Notes: generated by a model from the sequence alone, not told the origin. 20,000 bases of DNA from Chrysomallon squamiferum (GCA_012295275.1 CM022677.1:16581908-16601907); one strand, 5' to 3'. Shown: positions 1-10,684, counted from the stretch's first letter. A program made the numbers and translations.

Positions 1-290
1 TGTTATTATTATTATTGTTGTTATTGTTATTATTATTATTGTTATTGTTGTCATTACTGTTATTACTATTATTATAATTATTATTATTATTACTGTTATT
101 ATTACTGTTTACATATTATTATTGTTTGTGTTATTATTATTATTGTTGTTATTGTTATTATTATTGTTATTGTTGTTATTACTATGATTACTATTATTAT
201 TATTATTATTATTACTATTATTATTACTGTTATTATTACTGTTTACATATTATTATTATTATTGCTGTTATTGTTATTCTTTCGTTGAAC
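1..290. repeat. Degenerate ATT/GTT trinucleotide block with 134-bp duplication
   Basis: Almost pure T-rich trinucleotide DNA (TTA, TTG, occasional TTAC). The distinctive string tactgttattattactg continues into ttacatattatt at both 91-120 and 225-254. The 30 bases are identical at an offset of 134, so the block contains a tandem duplication of about 134 bp and is more than drifting microsatellite. No coding content; the open frame here reads as poly-Tyr/Cys. Confidence 0.85.
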
Positions 291-396
291 AAAAATGGGT
301 TTTTCTGCAGCAGCGTGAAGCAAGCGCTCATACTGAATAGAGTTATCTCCCTTTGGGTGAGTAGTAGGCGTAGGTTTTACAAATGTCTAATATCAT

Positions 397-498
<102 letters not shown>

Positions 499-578
499 AT
501 AATAGTTCTTGTCGATGCCTTTGTTATTATTTATTTATTATCTTAATTATTATTCTCTTGTGTATAGTGGACAGATAT

Positions 579-641
579 GTGCGTATGCATGCGTGTGCGT
601 GTGTGTGTATGTATGTATATATTATTACCATATATAAATAT

Positions 642-673
<32 letters not shown>

Positions 674-698
674 GCAGAGAGAGAGAGAGAGAGAGAGA
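579..698 (+). repeat. Compound TG/TATG and interrupted (GA)n microsatellite
   Basis: A variable GTGT/TATG stretch (579-622) is followed after a short AT-rich spacer by a GA tract (642-698) with three small interruptions. Both are ordinary microsatellites; the open frames through them read as Arg-Glu or Leu-Ser repeats. Confidence 0.95.
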
Positions 699-1014
699 TA
701 ATTATTACCTACAACCACAGAGAGTACACAGATCTCTGAATAAATAATTCGGCCTCGATGAAATGCGAGATTTGTGTAGAAAAAAATATTTCTCACTGAT
801 AAGTAAATTTTATTGCTGTGTGATTTAACAAATCGTGAATTTATTTAAGAGTTACAATTTTAATACAACGTTATACAGCACGGCCTAATAGGTCATAAGT
901 TCATTGCTCTTTGAACGGGTGCGGCTTTCAAAAACCTTTGTGTAAGTTTGATGATTACTGTAGTATTTAATTTGTAAATTTCTTTAAAAAAATGTTTGAT
1001 GATTTTTATCTATT
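699..1014. other. AT-rich low-copy sequence, no gene seen
   Basis: Non-repetitive AT-rich DNA. No open frame of useful length, no splice-bounded coding segment and no RNA-gene motif was found. Confidence 0.6.
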
Positions 1015-1016
1015 AT

Positions 1017-1722
1017 TGTTGTTGTTGTTGTTGTTAATATCTTTTTCTGTGCAGTTTCATTTCTGAATCAGGAAATCAAAAAAATACTATCCTTCTAAAA
1101 TAACATGCTCCTACTTCATCATCATCATCATCATTTTCTTCTTCTTCGTCTTCTTTTTGACGTCGTTATTATTAATAGTTTCTGTTTTGAATCAGATATT
1201 TTTAATTTACGTTTCTTTTATTTCTTCAACTTCTTCTTCTTCTTTTTCTTCTTCTTATTCTTCTTATTATTATTATTATTATTATTGTTGTTATAATTAT
1301 TATTATTTTCATTATTATTATTGTTGTTGTTGTTGTTCTTTGTTGTTATTTCATTATGGTTGTTGTTATTATTGCTGTTCTGGTTCTGTTATTCTTTCTT
1401 ACGATTATTGCCTTTTTTTTCTTTTTCTAAATTTCTTTTTAAAATTTTGATTATTTATTTGTTATGATTAGTATTATTGTTGTTGTTGTTGTTACTGTTG
1501 TTGTTAATATTTTTGTTTTATTTATTATTCTTTCTTCTATTTATTAAAACTTCTTTGATGATTATATTTATAATAATAATAATAACAATAATAATAATAA
1601 TAATTGTTGTTTTTGTTGTTATTGTTATTATTGTTTTTATTATTATTATTATTGTTGTTGTTGTTATTATTATTATTATTATTACTACAGCTACGACAAT
1701 TACACCAAAACACCAACAACCA
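1017..1722 (+). repeat. Pyrimidine-rich trinucleotide domain (GTT, CTT, ATT)
   Basis: A GTT run (1017-1035) leads into a long mosaic of ATC, CTT, ATT and GTT trinucleotides from about 1105 to 1722. The mosaic keeps several frames open (poly-Leu, poly-Tyr, poly-Ile, or poly-Asn on the other strand), none of which looks like a protein. Confidence 0.9.
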
Positions 1723-1999
1723 CTACTTATTTATTTATTTACATATTTATTTTTGAAACAGCTGAGATTAGTAACATCTGCTACGCTACTATAACAATAA
1801 AAACTACAAGACAATTATTTTTTTATTGTCGGATAATATTCTGAATGATGTGTATTGGTGTTCCAGTTTATCTTCGCTGTATAATCAATTTTACGACCTT
1901 CATCAATAACATGAAGATTAAAGGAATGAATAAATTTTAAAAAAAAAGAGAAAGAAAACAATATTTGGTAAGGAAGAAACAGCTGTCGGAAGCTCAACA
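1723..1999. other. AT-rich spacer, no gene seen
   Basis: A short TTTA run (1728-1750) and otherwise low-copy AT-rich sequence. The minus-strand open frame that crosses it runs into poly-Thr/Leu from the neighbouring GTA repeat and has no recognisable domain. Confidence 0.55.
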
Positions 2000-2285
2000 A
2001 CAAAGCCAACGACGTCAACAACAACAGTAATAGCTGTAGCAACATTAGTATAGAAGTAGTAGTACTAACAGTAGTAGTAGTAGTAGCAACAGTAGTAAAA
2101 GTAATCATATTACTGCTACTGCTACTACTACTGCTACTACTACTACTACTACTAATAGTTACTGTTAGTATTGGAAGTAGTAGTTGTTATGGTAAAAGTA
2201 GTAGACGTAACACTAGTATTAGAAATGGCAGTTATAGTACGGGTTTTTGTCAACAGTAGTGGTAGTAGTAATAATAGTGGCGGCA
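2000..2285 (+). repeat. Degenerate GTA/TAG trinucleotide block
   Basis: Repeated gtagtag, cagtagtag and ctactactac runs of imperfect trinucleotides. They switch at about 2110-2155 from GTA to ACT on the same strand and back again, which gives a local inverted arrangement. The block leads directly into the 17-bp minisatellite. Confidence 0.85.
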
Positions 2286-2291
2286 GTTGTA

Positions 2292-2424
2292 TAACCGTGA
2301 GTAATTTATAACCGTGATTAATTTGTAACCGTGATTATTTTATAACCGTGATTAATTTGTAACCGTGATTAACTTGTAACCGTGATTATTTTATAACCGT
2401 GATTAATTTGTAACCGTGATTATT
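2292..2424 (+). repeat. 17-bp minisatellite, 8 copies
   Basis: Units begin at 2292, 2309, 2326, 2343, 2360, 2377, 2394 and 2411, with consensus taaccgtgattaatttg. Two variants recur: one ends in aatttg (or aacttg), the other in atttta. The core taaccgtg is invariant in all eight copies, so the array is young or homogenised. Nothing suggests coding function. Confidence 0.95.
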
Positions 2425-2496
2425 ATTTTGTCTTTGGTTATTATTTTGCTGTATTTCTACTTTGGGGAATGCAGTCTGGGAGCAATGGGGTCCAGT

Positions 2497-2570
2497 CTAA
2501 ATACAAAAATGAAAGAGAGATGAGTCGAGTTCCAAACTGTTTATTTCTGGTCAACCAAATGCGTTGTATT
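2497..2570 (-). repeat. Dispersed repeat, copy 1
   Basis: About 74 bases that match 2863-2935 in the same orientation. The match starts with 24 identical bases (ctaaatacaaaaatgaaaga onward) and then has scattered substitutions and one small gap. Outside the shared block the two flanks differ, as expected of a mobile or dispersed repeat and not of a local tandem duplication. Read on the minus strand the block carries an AATAAA hexamer, which would suit the end of a retroelement, but that is only a possibility. Confidence 0.75.
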
Positions 2571-2811
2571 TTACATAGAATATATATCTATACATGTTGC
2601 AACAATACAATATGTGTACATAAAATTGATTCATACATATATATTAATTATGCATAAAGGCTGTATGCAGAGGTAACAGTAAATAACTACATTAGTTAAA
2701 TTGTGTATATGTTGTTTCAGTGCATATTGCGTTTATGACTGTACATATAGTTACTAACGATTTGTCATATTTGATCAATAAAGTTCATTATAAAGTTCCT
2801 GTGGCACCAAC

Positions 2812-2935
2812 GACCAGTAATAAATAGCATTTTATAACAAAACACAGTACAAAGGTACTTACCTAAATACAAAAATGAAAGAGAGATGAGCCGAGATCCG
2901 AAGTGTTTATTACTGGTCAGCCAAGTCCGTTGTAA
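2812..2935 (-). repeat. Dispersed repeat, copy 2, with 13-bp inverted repeat
   Basis: The block 2863-2935 is the second copy of the family at 2497-2570. Its tttattactggtc (2906-2918) is matched by a perfect reverse complement, gaccagtaataaa, at 2812-2824, so part of the family sequence is also present inverted 81 bases upstream. The minus-strand frame through this region (2968 down to 2765, 67 residues) has no recognised domain and is probably fortuitous. Confidence 0.7.
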
Positions 2936-3164
2936 CTGGACACTGGTCTGTGCGTTATTTAATAGCACTCGGCTCCTATCTTTACATATGTCTACAGCGG
3001 TGCTAGTGTTAATTGCAGTCGAACTGATACAATTTTAAATAAGTGTATCTCTGTTGTTAGATTGGACGGATTGTAAGTTTGACGACTTTGGCGATTATAA
3101 CTTACGTTATCTAAGTTAAATATATTTTATTTTAATCCGTTTTTCCCCACTATGATCGTAATAT
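2936..3164. other. Low-copy AT-rich sequence, no gene seen
   Basis: Non-repetitive sequence with ordinary composition between the dispersed repeat and the next trinucleotide block. No coding segment or RNA motif recognised. Confidence 0.5.
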
Positions 3165-3525
3165 TAGCAGCAGTAGTGGTAGCAGTGTTAATTAGTATTA
3201 TTAATAATAATTATAGTTATAATAGAATAGTAGTAGTAGCCATTGTAGTTGTAGTAGCGTAATAGTTGTAGTAGTGGTAATAGCTGAAGTTGTAGAAGTT
3301 GAAGTATACTACTCGAGGCATTACTAGTAGTGGTAGTATGACAGTAGTATTAGCTGTAACAGTTATACTTGTGGCAGTCGTAGCAGAAATAGTAGTAGTA
3401 GTGGCAGTTGTAATAGTGTAGTAGTAGTGGTTGGAATAGTAGTGTTATTAGTATATAGTAGTAACGACATGGTAATGATATTAATGGTAGTATTTTTAAT
3501 AGTAAGAGTTGCAGTATAACTCATT
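3165..3525 (+). repeat. Degenerate TAG/GTA trinucleotide block
   Basis: Continuous imperfect agtagtagt, tagtggtag and gtagtagta sequence, resembling 2000-2285. It is followed by a CA-rich stretch of short acacac and aatacaaac pieces (3543-3660) and low-copy DNA up to 3764. Confidence 0.85.
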
Positions 3526-3764
3526 TCTATTTTATTCTCTGACGCACGCACAAAAACTTACACACACTGGAATATATACACAGAAATACAAACACAAATA
3601 TACACCCAAATACTCATAGACATATTCATTGACTTACCATACACATTAAACAAACAAACATATTCTAACAGGAGTTAGAACAGGAAAACGGTTATTAATG
3701 CAGTTAAAAATGATCAATCGATGAACCTTGATCTGAAACAGAGAGTCATTAACCTGAATAAGTC

Positions 3765-4047
3765 AAATAAAAAAAAATAAAATGAATGAATAAATCAATG
3801 AATGAATGAATGAATAAATAAATAAATAAATAAAATAAATAAATAAGTACATAAATGAATGAATAAATGAATGAATGAATAAAAATAAATAAATAAATAA
3901 ATACATAAATAAATAAAAAAAAAAATAAAGAAAAAAAAAAAAAAGAAAAGTAAAAAAAAAAAAAATAAAATAAAAAAAAAAATAAAAAAAAAAAAAAAAA
4001 ATAATAATAATAAAATAAAATAAAATAAAATAAAACAAACAAATAAA
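3765..4047 (+). repeat. A-rich AAAT/GAAT tetranucleotide block
   Basis: Alternating gaat, aaat and AAAAT units, with pure A runs of 8-18 bases in the second half. The poly-Phe/Tyr/Leu frames read from the minus strand are products of this composition. Confidence 0.95.
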
Positions 4048-4067
4048 CAGAATAAAATAGCGCACTC

Positions 4068-4332
4068 TTAACCTTTTCGCTTGCAAAACTTTGCTCTATC
4101 GATCACGCTCGTCTGTCTTTCTGTTAGCGAATCCACGTATAAATAACGACCGTAACAATAAAACGATAAACAAACACAACGTCGACAGATGTCAGTTCTT
4201 CAAACAACAGCGCCCACGACTTCGTGAACGAGCGTGCGAGCAAAGATGTCGCCAGATGATCGACCTGTGACGTAGAACACAAAAATAGACTGACCTTGCG
4301 CGTCAGGCGCAGAATCGTGGTCAAAAGGTTAA
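4068..4332. mobile_element. Possible small inverted-repeat element (MITE-like)
   Basis: The segment starts with ttaacctttt (4068-4077) and ends with its exact reverse complement aaaaggttaa (4323-4332). Inside, ctttgctc plus cacgctcgt (4089-4112, split by a 7-base insert) pairs with acgagcgtgcgagcaaag (4228-4245). The segment is clearly richer in G+C and CpG than its A-rich surroundings. Terminal and internal inverted repeats with no plausible gene suggest a non-autonomous DNA element. I see no convincing target-site duplication and no second copy in the window, so this is a candidate only. The 87-residue minus-strand frame (4387 to 4124) matches nothing I know. Confidence 0.4.
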
Positions 4333-4634
4333 AACTTCCGATCGTGGCAAATAATAAATGAACTCGCCATTTAATTATTAAAATCACTTTTTGTAGAATT
4401 TATATCAGATTCTTTTTTTTTTTTTAAATAATTAGGTTTAGTGGGTGAACAAAATATATGTTCAGTGCAGCCGAACTGGTTTATGTGTAATAGTATTGTG
4501 AATAAAGGCTCTGAAAATGAGTACAGTGGAACCTTGACTTACGAGTGCACGAATTTACGACTTTTCCGTTACGAGTGCACCGATTTACGACTTTTCCGAG
4601 TGTTTTTTTTTTTTTTTTTTTTTTTTTTCTAACC

Positions 4635-4781
4635 ATGGGATCATAATAAAGTGAGTGCAAAGAGAAGAAGAAGTGGATGATGTCGATTGAACTAAAGCAT
4701 GAAATCACAGAAAGACATGAGCGAGGTGTGTATGTAGTCGACTTGGCTAGGCAGTAATAACGTAGTACTTCTACGATATGT
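4635..4781 (+). pseudogene. Pogo/Tigger transposase N-terminal fragment
   Basis: Reading from ATG at 4635, the frame gives MGS, two stops (4644-4649), then SECKEKKKWMMSIELKHEIT and on through ERHERGVYVVDLARQ, two more stops (4755-4760) and RSTSTIC. This basic stretch followed by a helix-turn-helix of the form I.LK.EI.E.HE.G..V..LARQ..RSTSTI is the start of the CENP-B-like DNA-binding domain of Tigger-type transposases, which binds the terminal repeats. Intact relatives run to several hundred residues and carry a DDE catalytic domain; here homology ends at about 4781 and none of the DDE domain is present. Four in-frame TAA codons make it non-coding. I am confident about family, less so about exact boundaries. 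Confidence 0.8.
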
Positions 4782-4790
4782 TCCAAACAA

Positions 4791-4847
4791 ACTCCTCCGT
4801 TCTCCTCCGGTCTCCTCCGGTCTCATCCGGTCTCCTCCATCTCCGCC
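4791..4847 (+). repeat. 10-bp tandem repeat inside the Tigger remnant
   Basis: Five to six copies of tctcctccgg with few changes, beginning right where transposase homology is lost. It occupies the internal deletion junction of the element, and expansion may have followed the deletion. Confidence 0.85.
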
Positions 4848-5163
4848 AGCATTTTGAGTTAAACCAAGTTGTCTTAACTAAAAGATAGATACACTTTACA
4901 AAGCCGATTTATTTCTTTACATTCTTTTTTTTTTTTTTTTTTTTTTTTATACACTATTTGTCATTTATAAATACATTTTTTCTTATTTAAAAAAACTTTA
5001 CAAAAAACTGGGGTGTTTTTTTTTTTTGGGGGGGGCTGGAACAGATTAATGGGATGACCATTAATTTCGGTTGAGAAAATTTATTTGATATACGACCAAC
5101 TTGAGTTACGAGCTCGGTCAGTAAATTTACGGCAGATTAAACGTACTCTGTGATAAAAGCTTT

Positions 5164-5314
5164 GAAAAAAAAAAAAAAAAAAAAAAAAAAATCACATTTA
5201 GTTTATATATTTTAGCCTGCTCTAGATTTCCTAAATGATATGAACGAAAAGAACAAACAAATAAACAAATAAATAAAATAAGAAAGAAAGAAAGAAGCAA
5301 TAAACGAACAAACA
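5164..5314 (+). repeat. Poly-A tract and AAAC/AAAT/GAAA repeats
   Basis: A run of about 27 A (5164-5190) lies just after the Tigger remnant. After a low-copy spacer, aacaaacaaataaa and gaaagaaagaaa units (5245-5320) lead directly into the fold-back element that starts at 5321. Confidence 0.85.
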
Positions 5315-5320
5315 AATAAA

Positions 5321-5427
5321 CTTAACTGCGGAGGTCTTTGTCGGAATAATTACAATGACGTAAACAATAGTTTGACGTCACTATCTTTTTTTCATAAAGA
5401 AAGCGATAACAAACTTTTGTCAGTTTG
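5321..5427 (+). mobile_element. Fold-back element, copy A (shortened left arm)
   Basis: This matches 11788-11908 in the same orientation: cttaactgcg at the start, then tgtcgga.taattac.atgacgt, the identical 25-base centre (5356-5380: tgacgtaaac, aata, gtttgacgtca), then cactatct and a diverged right part ending near cagttt. The centre is an inverted repeat, so single strands can form a hairpin. Compared with copy B the left arm lacks about 13 bases. Both copies are preceded by AAAT/AAAC repeats. No coding capacity; a short palindromic non-autonomous element is the best description. Confidence 0.65.
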
Positions 5428-5485
5428 CACAGTAGTAGTAATAGTAGTAATGTGTGTGTATGTGTGTACGTATGTGTATATATTG

Positions 5486-5518
<33 letters not shown>
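5486..5518 (+). repeat. (TCA)11 microsatellite
   Basis: Eleven perfect TCA units, preceded by a GTA/TGTG-rich stretch (5430-5485). Confidence 0.97.
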
Positions 5519-5797
5519 GTGCCTGTCATTAAAAGTGTTCTGAAGCAGAAGGTCAAAGCTTACACAACTGTTTGATGTTACAGATACACTGCAGAAGATC
5601 AAAGGAATCTGACGTAAATAAAATGTGTAAGTGATACTGTCGTTACTACCGCGTGTAAATTTGATTACAGGTTATCGATTATAGCAATATTAATAAACAA
5701 TACATATGTATGAGATGCGCGTAAGATATAGGTAATAAATACATACAAAAACAACAACATACAAAACAAAGGCAATAGGTGTAGATAAACAGACCGA
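5519..5797. other. Low-copy sequence, no gene seen
   Basis: It contains a weak 45-bp-spaced repeat (gcagaaggtcaaag at about 5547 and gcagaagatcaaag at about 5592) and otherwise unremarkable AT-rich DNA. No supported gene. Confidence 0.5.
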
Positions 5798-5885
5798 TAT
5801 ATATTCATGCATGAATGTATATATATATATATACATACATACATACATATACAGGTGCGCGCACACACACACATACATACTAACA
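5798..5885 (+). repeat. Compound TA / CATA / CA microsatellite
   Basis: An atatata run, catacata units and a cacacacaca run in succession. The poly-Tyr/Ile and Cys/Val frames on the minus strand come from this block. Confidence 0.9.
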
Positions 5886-6125
5886 TATATGCATGTGCCA
5901 TACGTTCGAGTCTCGTCAGCGGCATCTGACGGGTTTGTGAGGTCATGATTGGATTTTGTCCTCCTGCGCCAGTGCGTTCCCGAATATTGTCTGTGTGCAG
6001 AGTCTAATCAGACGTACTAAGACAGAGAATATTCAAATCGTAATACACATACATACATGCAGACATACGTGCATGCACCAACACACACGCAGACACTTGT
6101 CTGTGTCTATTAAAAATGGAAATAT
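5886..6125. other. Low-copy sequence with a weak B-box-like motif
   Basis: Moderately GC-rich unique sequence. At 5903-5912 cgttcgagtc resembles the internal B box of tRNA genes and tRNA-derived SINEs, but no A box or cloverleaf is visible upstream, where the microsatellite lies. It could be the stump of a SINE or chance. Confidence 0.3.
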
Positions 6126-6650
6126 TTTTTCTTCATTTGTCAAGGAATTATTAATTATTATCACGATATTCATCAATTCTTTGTCATTCCTTCTTTTTAT
6201 TTTTCCCTTCTTCTTTTCTTTTTTATTATTTGTCTTCGTTTACTCCTCCTTCCTGTTATCTTAATATTATGAAAATGTTCTTCTTAAATAATTATTTCCA
6301 TTTTTCTTCTTCTCCCTCCTTTTTTCTTCATAATTCGTTTTTCTTTTTATTTCTTCTTTTTTTTTATTTCTTATTATTTTTCATTGTTATTATTTTATTT
6401 AATCTTAATTATTATTTAATATTTCTTCTTCTTTCTTCTTCTTCGTATATTCTTACTATTTCCATTGATCATATTTAATTTTTCTTCTTTTTATTTTTCT
6501 TCTTGTACCCTGTTATCTTCTTCTTTTTATAACTTATTAATTTCTTCTTATTGTTACTATCATTACTCTTTTTTTCCTTATATATATATACTTATTTTTC
6601 TTCATCTACATATTTCGTTTTATTCTTCTTCTTCCTAAACATAACTAATA
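6126..6650 (+). repeat. Pyrimidine-rich CTT/TTTA domain
   Basis: More than 500 bases dominated by ttcttc, tttttc and ttatt pieces with a strong T+C bias on the plus strand. Open frames through it are Phe/Leu/Ser-rich and not protein-like. No ordered tandem unit beyond short CTT runs. Confidence 0.75.
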
Positions 6651-6906
6651 TTTACAATCTTCCTCGAAGTAAAGACTGAAAGAAAATAAACCATTACCCA
6701 ATGCAGTTCAGCCTGTAATTTATTTAACTTTAACATCTGTTTCACGTAAGGTATCCAATGACGATATCAAGTAACCAGCTGTCAATCAAACGCGTTGCTA
6801 TGGTCGATATTTCATGATATCTTTACAGTTTAAAAAGAAGAGAATTATCTTGGATATCGGCATGAAAACCGTTGTTATTGAATACTGGTGTACAGTCGTA
6901 ATTTCC
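6651..6906. other. Low-copy sequence, no gene seen
   Basis: Unique sequence with several gatatc palindromes (about 6763, 6815, 6852). No coding or RNA gene can be supported. Confidence 0.5.
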
Positions 6907-7014
<108 letters not shown>

Positions 7015-7158
7015 CTTAAAATAAAAAAACAGATGGTTACTTTAATTTGAATAAGTTTTGATTTAGTTTTTTTACAACCTACAACAATCACAAAAACAAC
7101 AAAAGCAGTAACAGCAGCAGCAACAATAAACAACAGCAACAACAAAACGAAAGCTACA

Positions 7159-7261
<103 letters not shown>

Positions 7262-7430
7262 GTGGATTTTTATTTTCTTCATAATATTTCTCGCTCACTA
7301 AAACAGGACAAAAACCTCAAAATAACATTTACAGACAGTACTTAGTTTTTGACATATAATGTCATGATGACTTGCACTGGCGTTTTAACCTTAATCCACA
7401 AATAAATCCACGTATGGTACAGGTTCGTCT

Positions 7431-8618
<1,188 letters not shown>

Positions 8619-8620
8619 TT

Positions 8621-8651
<31 letters not shown>

Positions 8652-8732
8652 TTTTTCAGACAATCTCTGGAGTGGGTACCCCATGTATAAATAAATCAAC
8701 CTGTGTACATATGACCGGATCGTTTTTGTATA

Positions 8733-8769
<37 letters not shown>
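8619..8769 (+). repeat. (TTTA)n and (CA)n microsatellites
   Basis: A TTTA run (8619-8655), low-copy sequence, then a pure AC run (8734-8769) followed by cgcgcg and tctctc pieces. Confidence 0.95.
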
Positions 8770-8771
<2 letters not shown>

Positions 8772-8789
8772 GCGCACTCTCTCTCACAC

Positions 8790-9700
8790 CCACACACAAA
8801 GACATACAGACAATCTAAACATAAACTTAAGTTCACACAGTGTGAATATTTTCTTAACTAGACATATCATGTTTTCGAACTGTTTGTATAAACGTCGTGT
8901 TTGTGTTTTTTTATTTATTGTCTCAATATTATTATTTATGTTTTAAAATTCTGGAGTAGATTTATGTTAACTTGAAAAAAAAAAAAAACGCGATAATACA
9001 TTAAAAATTAAAAGTATGAGACCTGGTGTGAAAAATGAACGAAAAAAAAAAATGGCGTTTAAAATAAACAATTAAACATATATATTTCTTTTTCTTTACA
9101 TATATTTTATGTCATTTGTTTACATTGTTTTCATCACTCACATAATTGCATTACTTATTATACACCTGCTATATGTCTTTAAGTTTAAATTGTAGGGTTA
9201 ATGTTTATAATTCGCGATTTCCAGAACTCTAGCATTTTCGATTCCGTGTTTTACCTCTGTTAGTCCCCTAAATCGAGAATCAACGGTATTCCCAAATATT
9301 TCAAATTTTTATCATATTTCAGAAGAACGGAACAACAAATTTTAATCTTTCAAATTTAATAACTCGTAAATTACACGCAACAGGTTGGTTGCGATAAATC
9401 GCATTGTATGAACAAACCTTTAATTGCATTTGTGCGGAGATTAAGAGCGTTTATGTTGTCGACTTCTGCATACCAGCATGGTCTGATAATAGCATTTAGT
9501 TTTCAGTAAAGAAAGAGTTTGACACATGCTTCATAATCTTTCCTTTAGAAGAGATGTTAATATTCCAAGATTTTCGTTTCTTATGTATCAGTTATTGTTT
9601 GCTTAAACCCATTAGCAGTACATTTGGTAACCGGAGAAATTTTTTCTAACGCAGACAAATCAATTTATGGGAGTTAGTCAACCTCCCTGCTTGAGAAACG
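8790..9700. other. Low-copy AT-rich region, no gene seen
   Basis: About 900 bases of non-repetitive DNA with short A runs (8975-8988, 9041-9051). I looked for coding segments on both strands and for RNA-gene motifs and found none I can support. This and 7723-8618 are the window's best unique sequence. Confidence 0.6.
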
Positions 9701-9709
9701 ATTTCATTT

Positions 9710-9852
9710 ATATTTTATTTTATTTATATTTTGACTTTTTATCTTTTATTATTATTTTATTTTAATTTGTTTTTATATTTTATATTTGATTTGATTTCAT
9801 TTGATTTATTTTCATTTTTATTTCATTTTTTTTTGTGTTATTTTATTTTATC

Positions 9853-9940
<88 letters not shown>
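9710..9940 (+). repeat. TTTTA-rich stretch and (ATT)n microsatellite
   Basis: ATTTT/TTTA-rich DNA (9710-9850) runs into about 29 ATT units (9853-9940) with one irregularity at 9900-9903. Confidence 0.95.
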
Positions 9941-9941
<1 letters not shown>

Positions 9942-9998
9942 GTGGTTAATAAACACAGATTACGCAGAATTAGAGATGACAGAGTGGTTAATAAACAC

Positions 9999-10001
<3 letters not shown>
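9942..10001 (+). repeat. 18-bp direct repeat at an ATT/GA junction
   Basis: gtggttaataaacacaga occurs at 9942-9959 and again at 9984-10001. The first copy abuts the ATT tract and the second leads into the GA tract, so a junction sequence of about 42 bp was duplicated. Confidence 0.9.
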
Positions 10002-10083
<82 letters not shown>

Positions 10084-10370
10084 CAGACAAACAGAGATAG
10101 AGAGAGTTAGAGGGAGAGGGAAAGAAAGAGTGACAAAGACAGACAAACAGACGCACAGACACATACAGATAAATCCAGATATGTTAGTAGACTGACAGAC
10201 ATACAGACATGCACCAGAGCGATACAAACGGACAGGTACACAAAAACACACACACAGATATAAAGATACCTACAAGAAAACCAAAAAAACCCAAACTATA
10301 CGCAGAAGACAGAATGAAAGAGAGAAGGAAAGTAACAGAGACAGAACGAAAGAGAAGAAATTACAATCAG
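10002..10370 (+). repeat. (GA)n tract and degenerate purine/CAGA-rich tail
   Basis: A pure GA run (10010-10081) decays into agacagacaaacagag, gatagagag and acatacag pieces up to about 10370. Open frames across it are Arg-Glu or Leu-Ser repeats. Confidence 0.9.
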
Positions 10371-10398
10371 ATATTGATTCTGGTACGTTGAAAAGTTT

Positions 10399-10561
10399 TT
10401 TTTTTTTTTTATTTTTTATTTTTTAAGCAGCTGACAGCGTACACTTACATTTAAATCAACATAAACTGATATTTGAAACTGACCCTTCATCAACAACTGT
10501 ACGAAATTCAACAGACGTTTCGTTAATTATAATGGATGTGAAACACGCACACACACACACA

Positions 10562-10603
<42 letters not shown>

Positions 10604-10649
10604 AACATGCACACGCACAGATACATAGAGTGAGAGACAGAAATGAGGG

Positions 10650-10684
<35 letters not shown>

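Larger units (their letters stand above)
4524..5151 (+). mobile_element. Internally deleted Tigger/pogo-type DNA transposon
   Basis: The 5' end cagtggaaccttgacttacg follows a TA dinucleotide (4522-4523), as expected for Tc1/mariner-superfamily elements of the pogo/Tigger branch, which insert at TA. After the 5' region comes a broken start of the transposase gene (4635-4781), then a short tandem repeat, T-rich DNA, and a 3' part with gctggaacagattaat (5036-5051), gatatacgaccaacttgagt (5088-5107) and acgagctcggtc, all familiar from Tigger 3' ends. From memory the intact 3' end continues to an inverted copy of the 5' terminus; here it stops at roughly gtactctgtga, so the 3' terminal repeat is deleted or decayed. 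The 5' region holds an extra 30-bp tandem duplication (ttacgagtgcac at 4539 and 4569). The whole catalytic core is absent; the element cannot move on its own. Confidence 0.8.

Noticed and set aside
2765-2968. 67-residue minus-strand frame across the dispersed repeat
   Set aside because: It coincides with repeat DNA, has no domain, and the homologous copy at 2497-2570 does not preserve the frame context.
3749-4086. Two overlapping minus-strand frames rich in Phe, Tyr and Leu
   Set aside because: Both are translations of the AAAT/A-rich block; the same DNA is open in two frames, typical of repeat artefacts.
4124-4387. 87-residue minus-strand frame of ordinary composition
   Set aside because: It lies inside the inverted-repeat segment, matches no family I recognise, and is short enough to occur by chance.
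4481-4786. 101-residue minus-strand frame
   Set aside because: It is antisense to the Tigger remnant and contains a poly-Lys from the T run; a shadow of the transposon.
5903-5912. cgttcgagtc as part of a tRNA gene
   Set aside because: Only a B-box-like word; no A box, no acceptor pairing and no cloverleaf around it.
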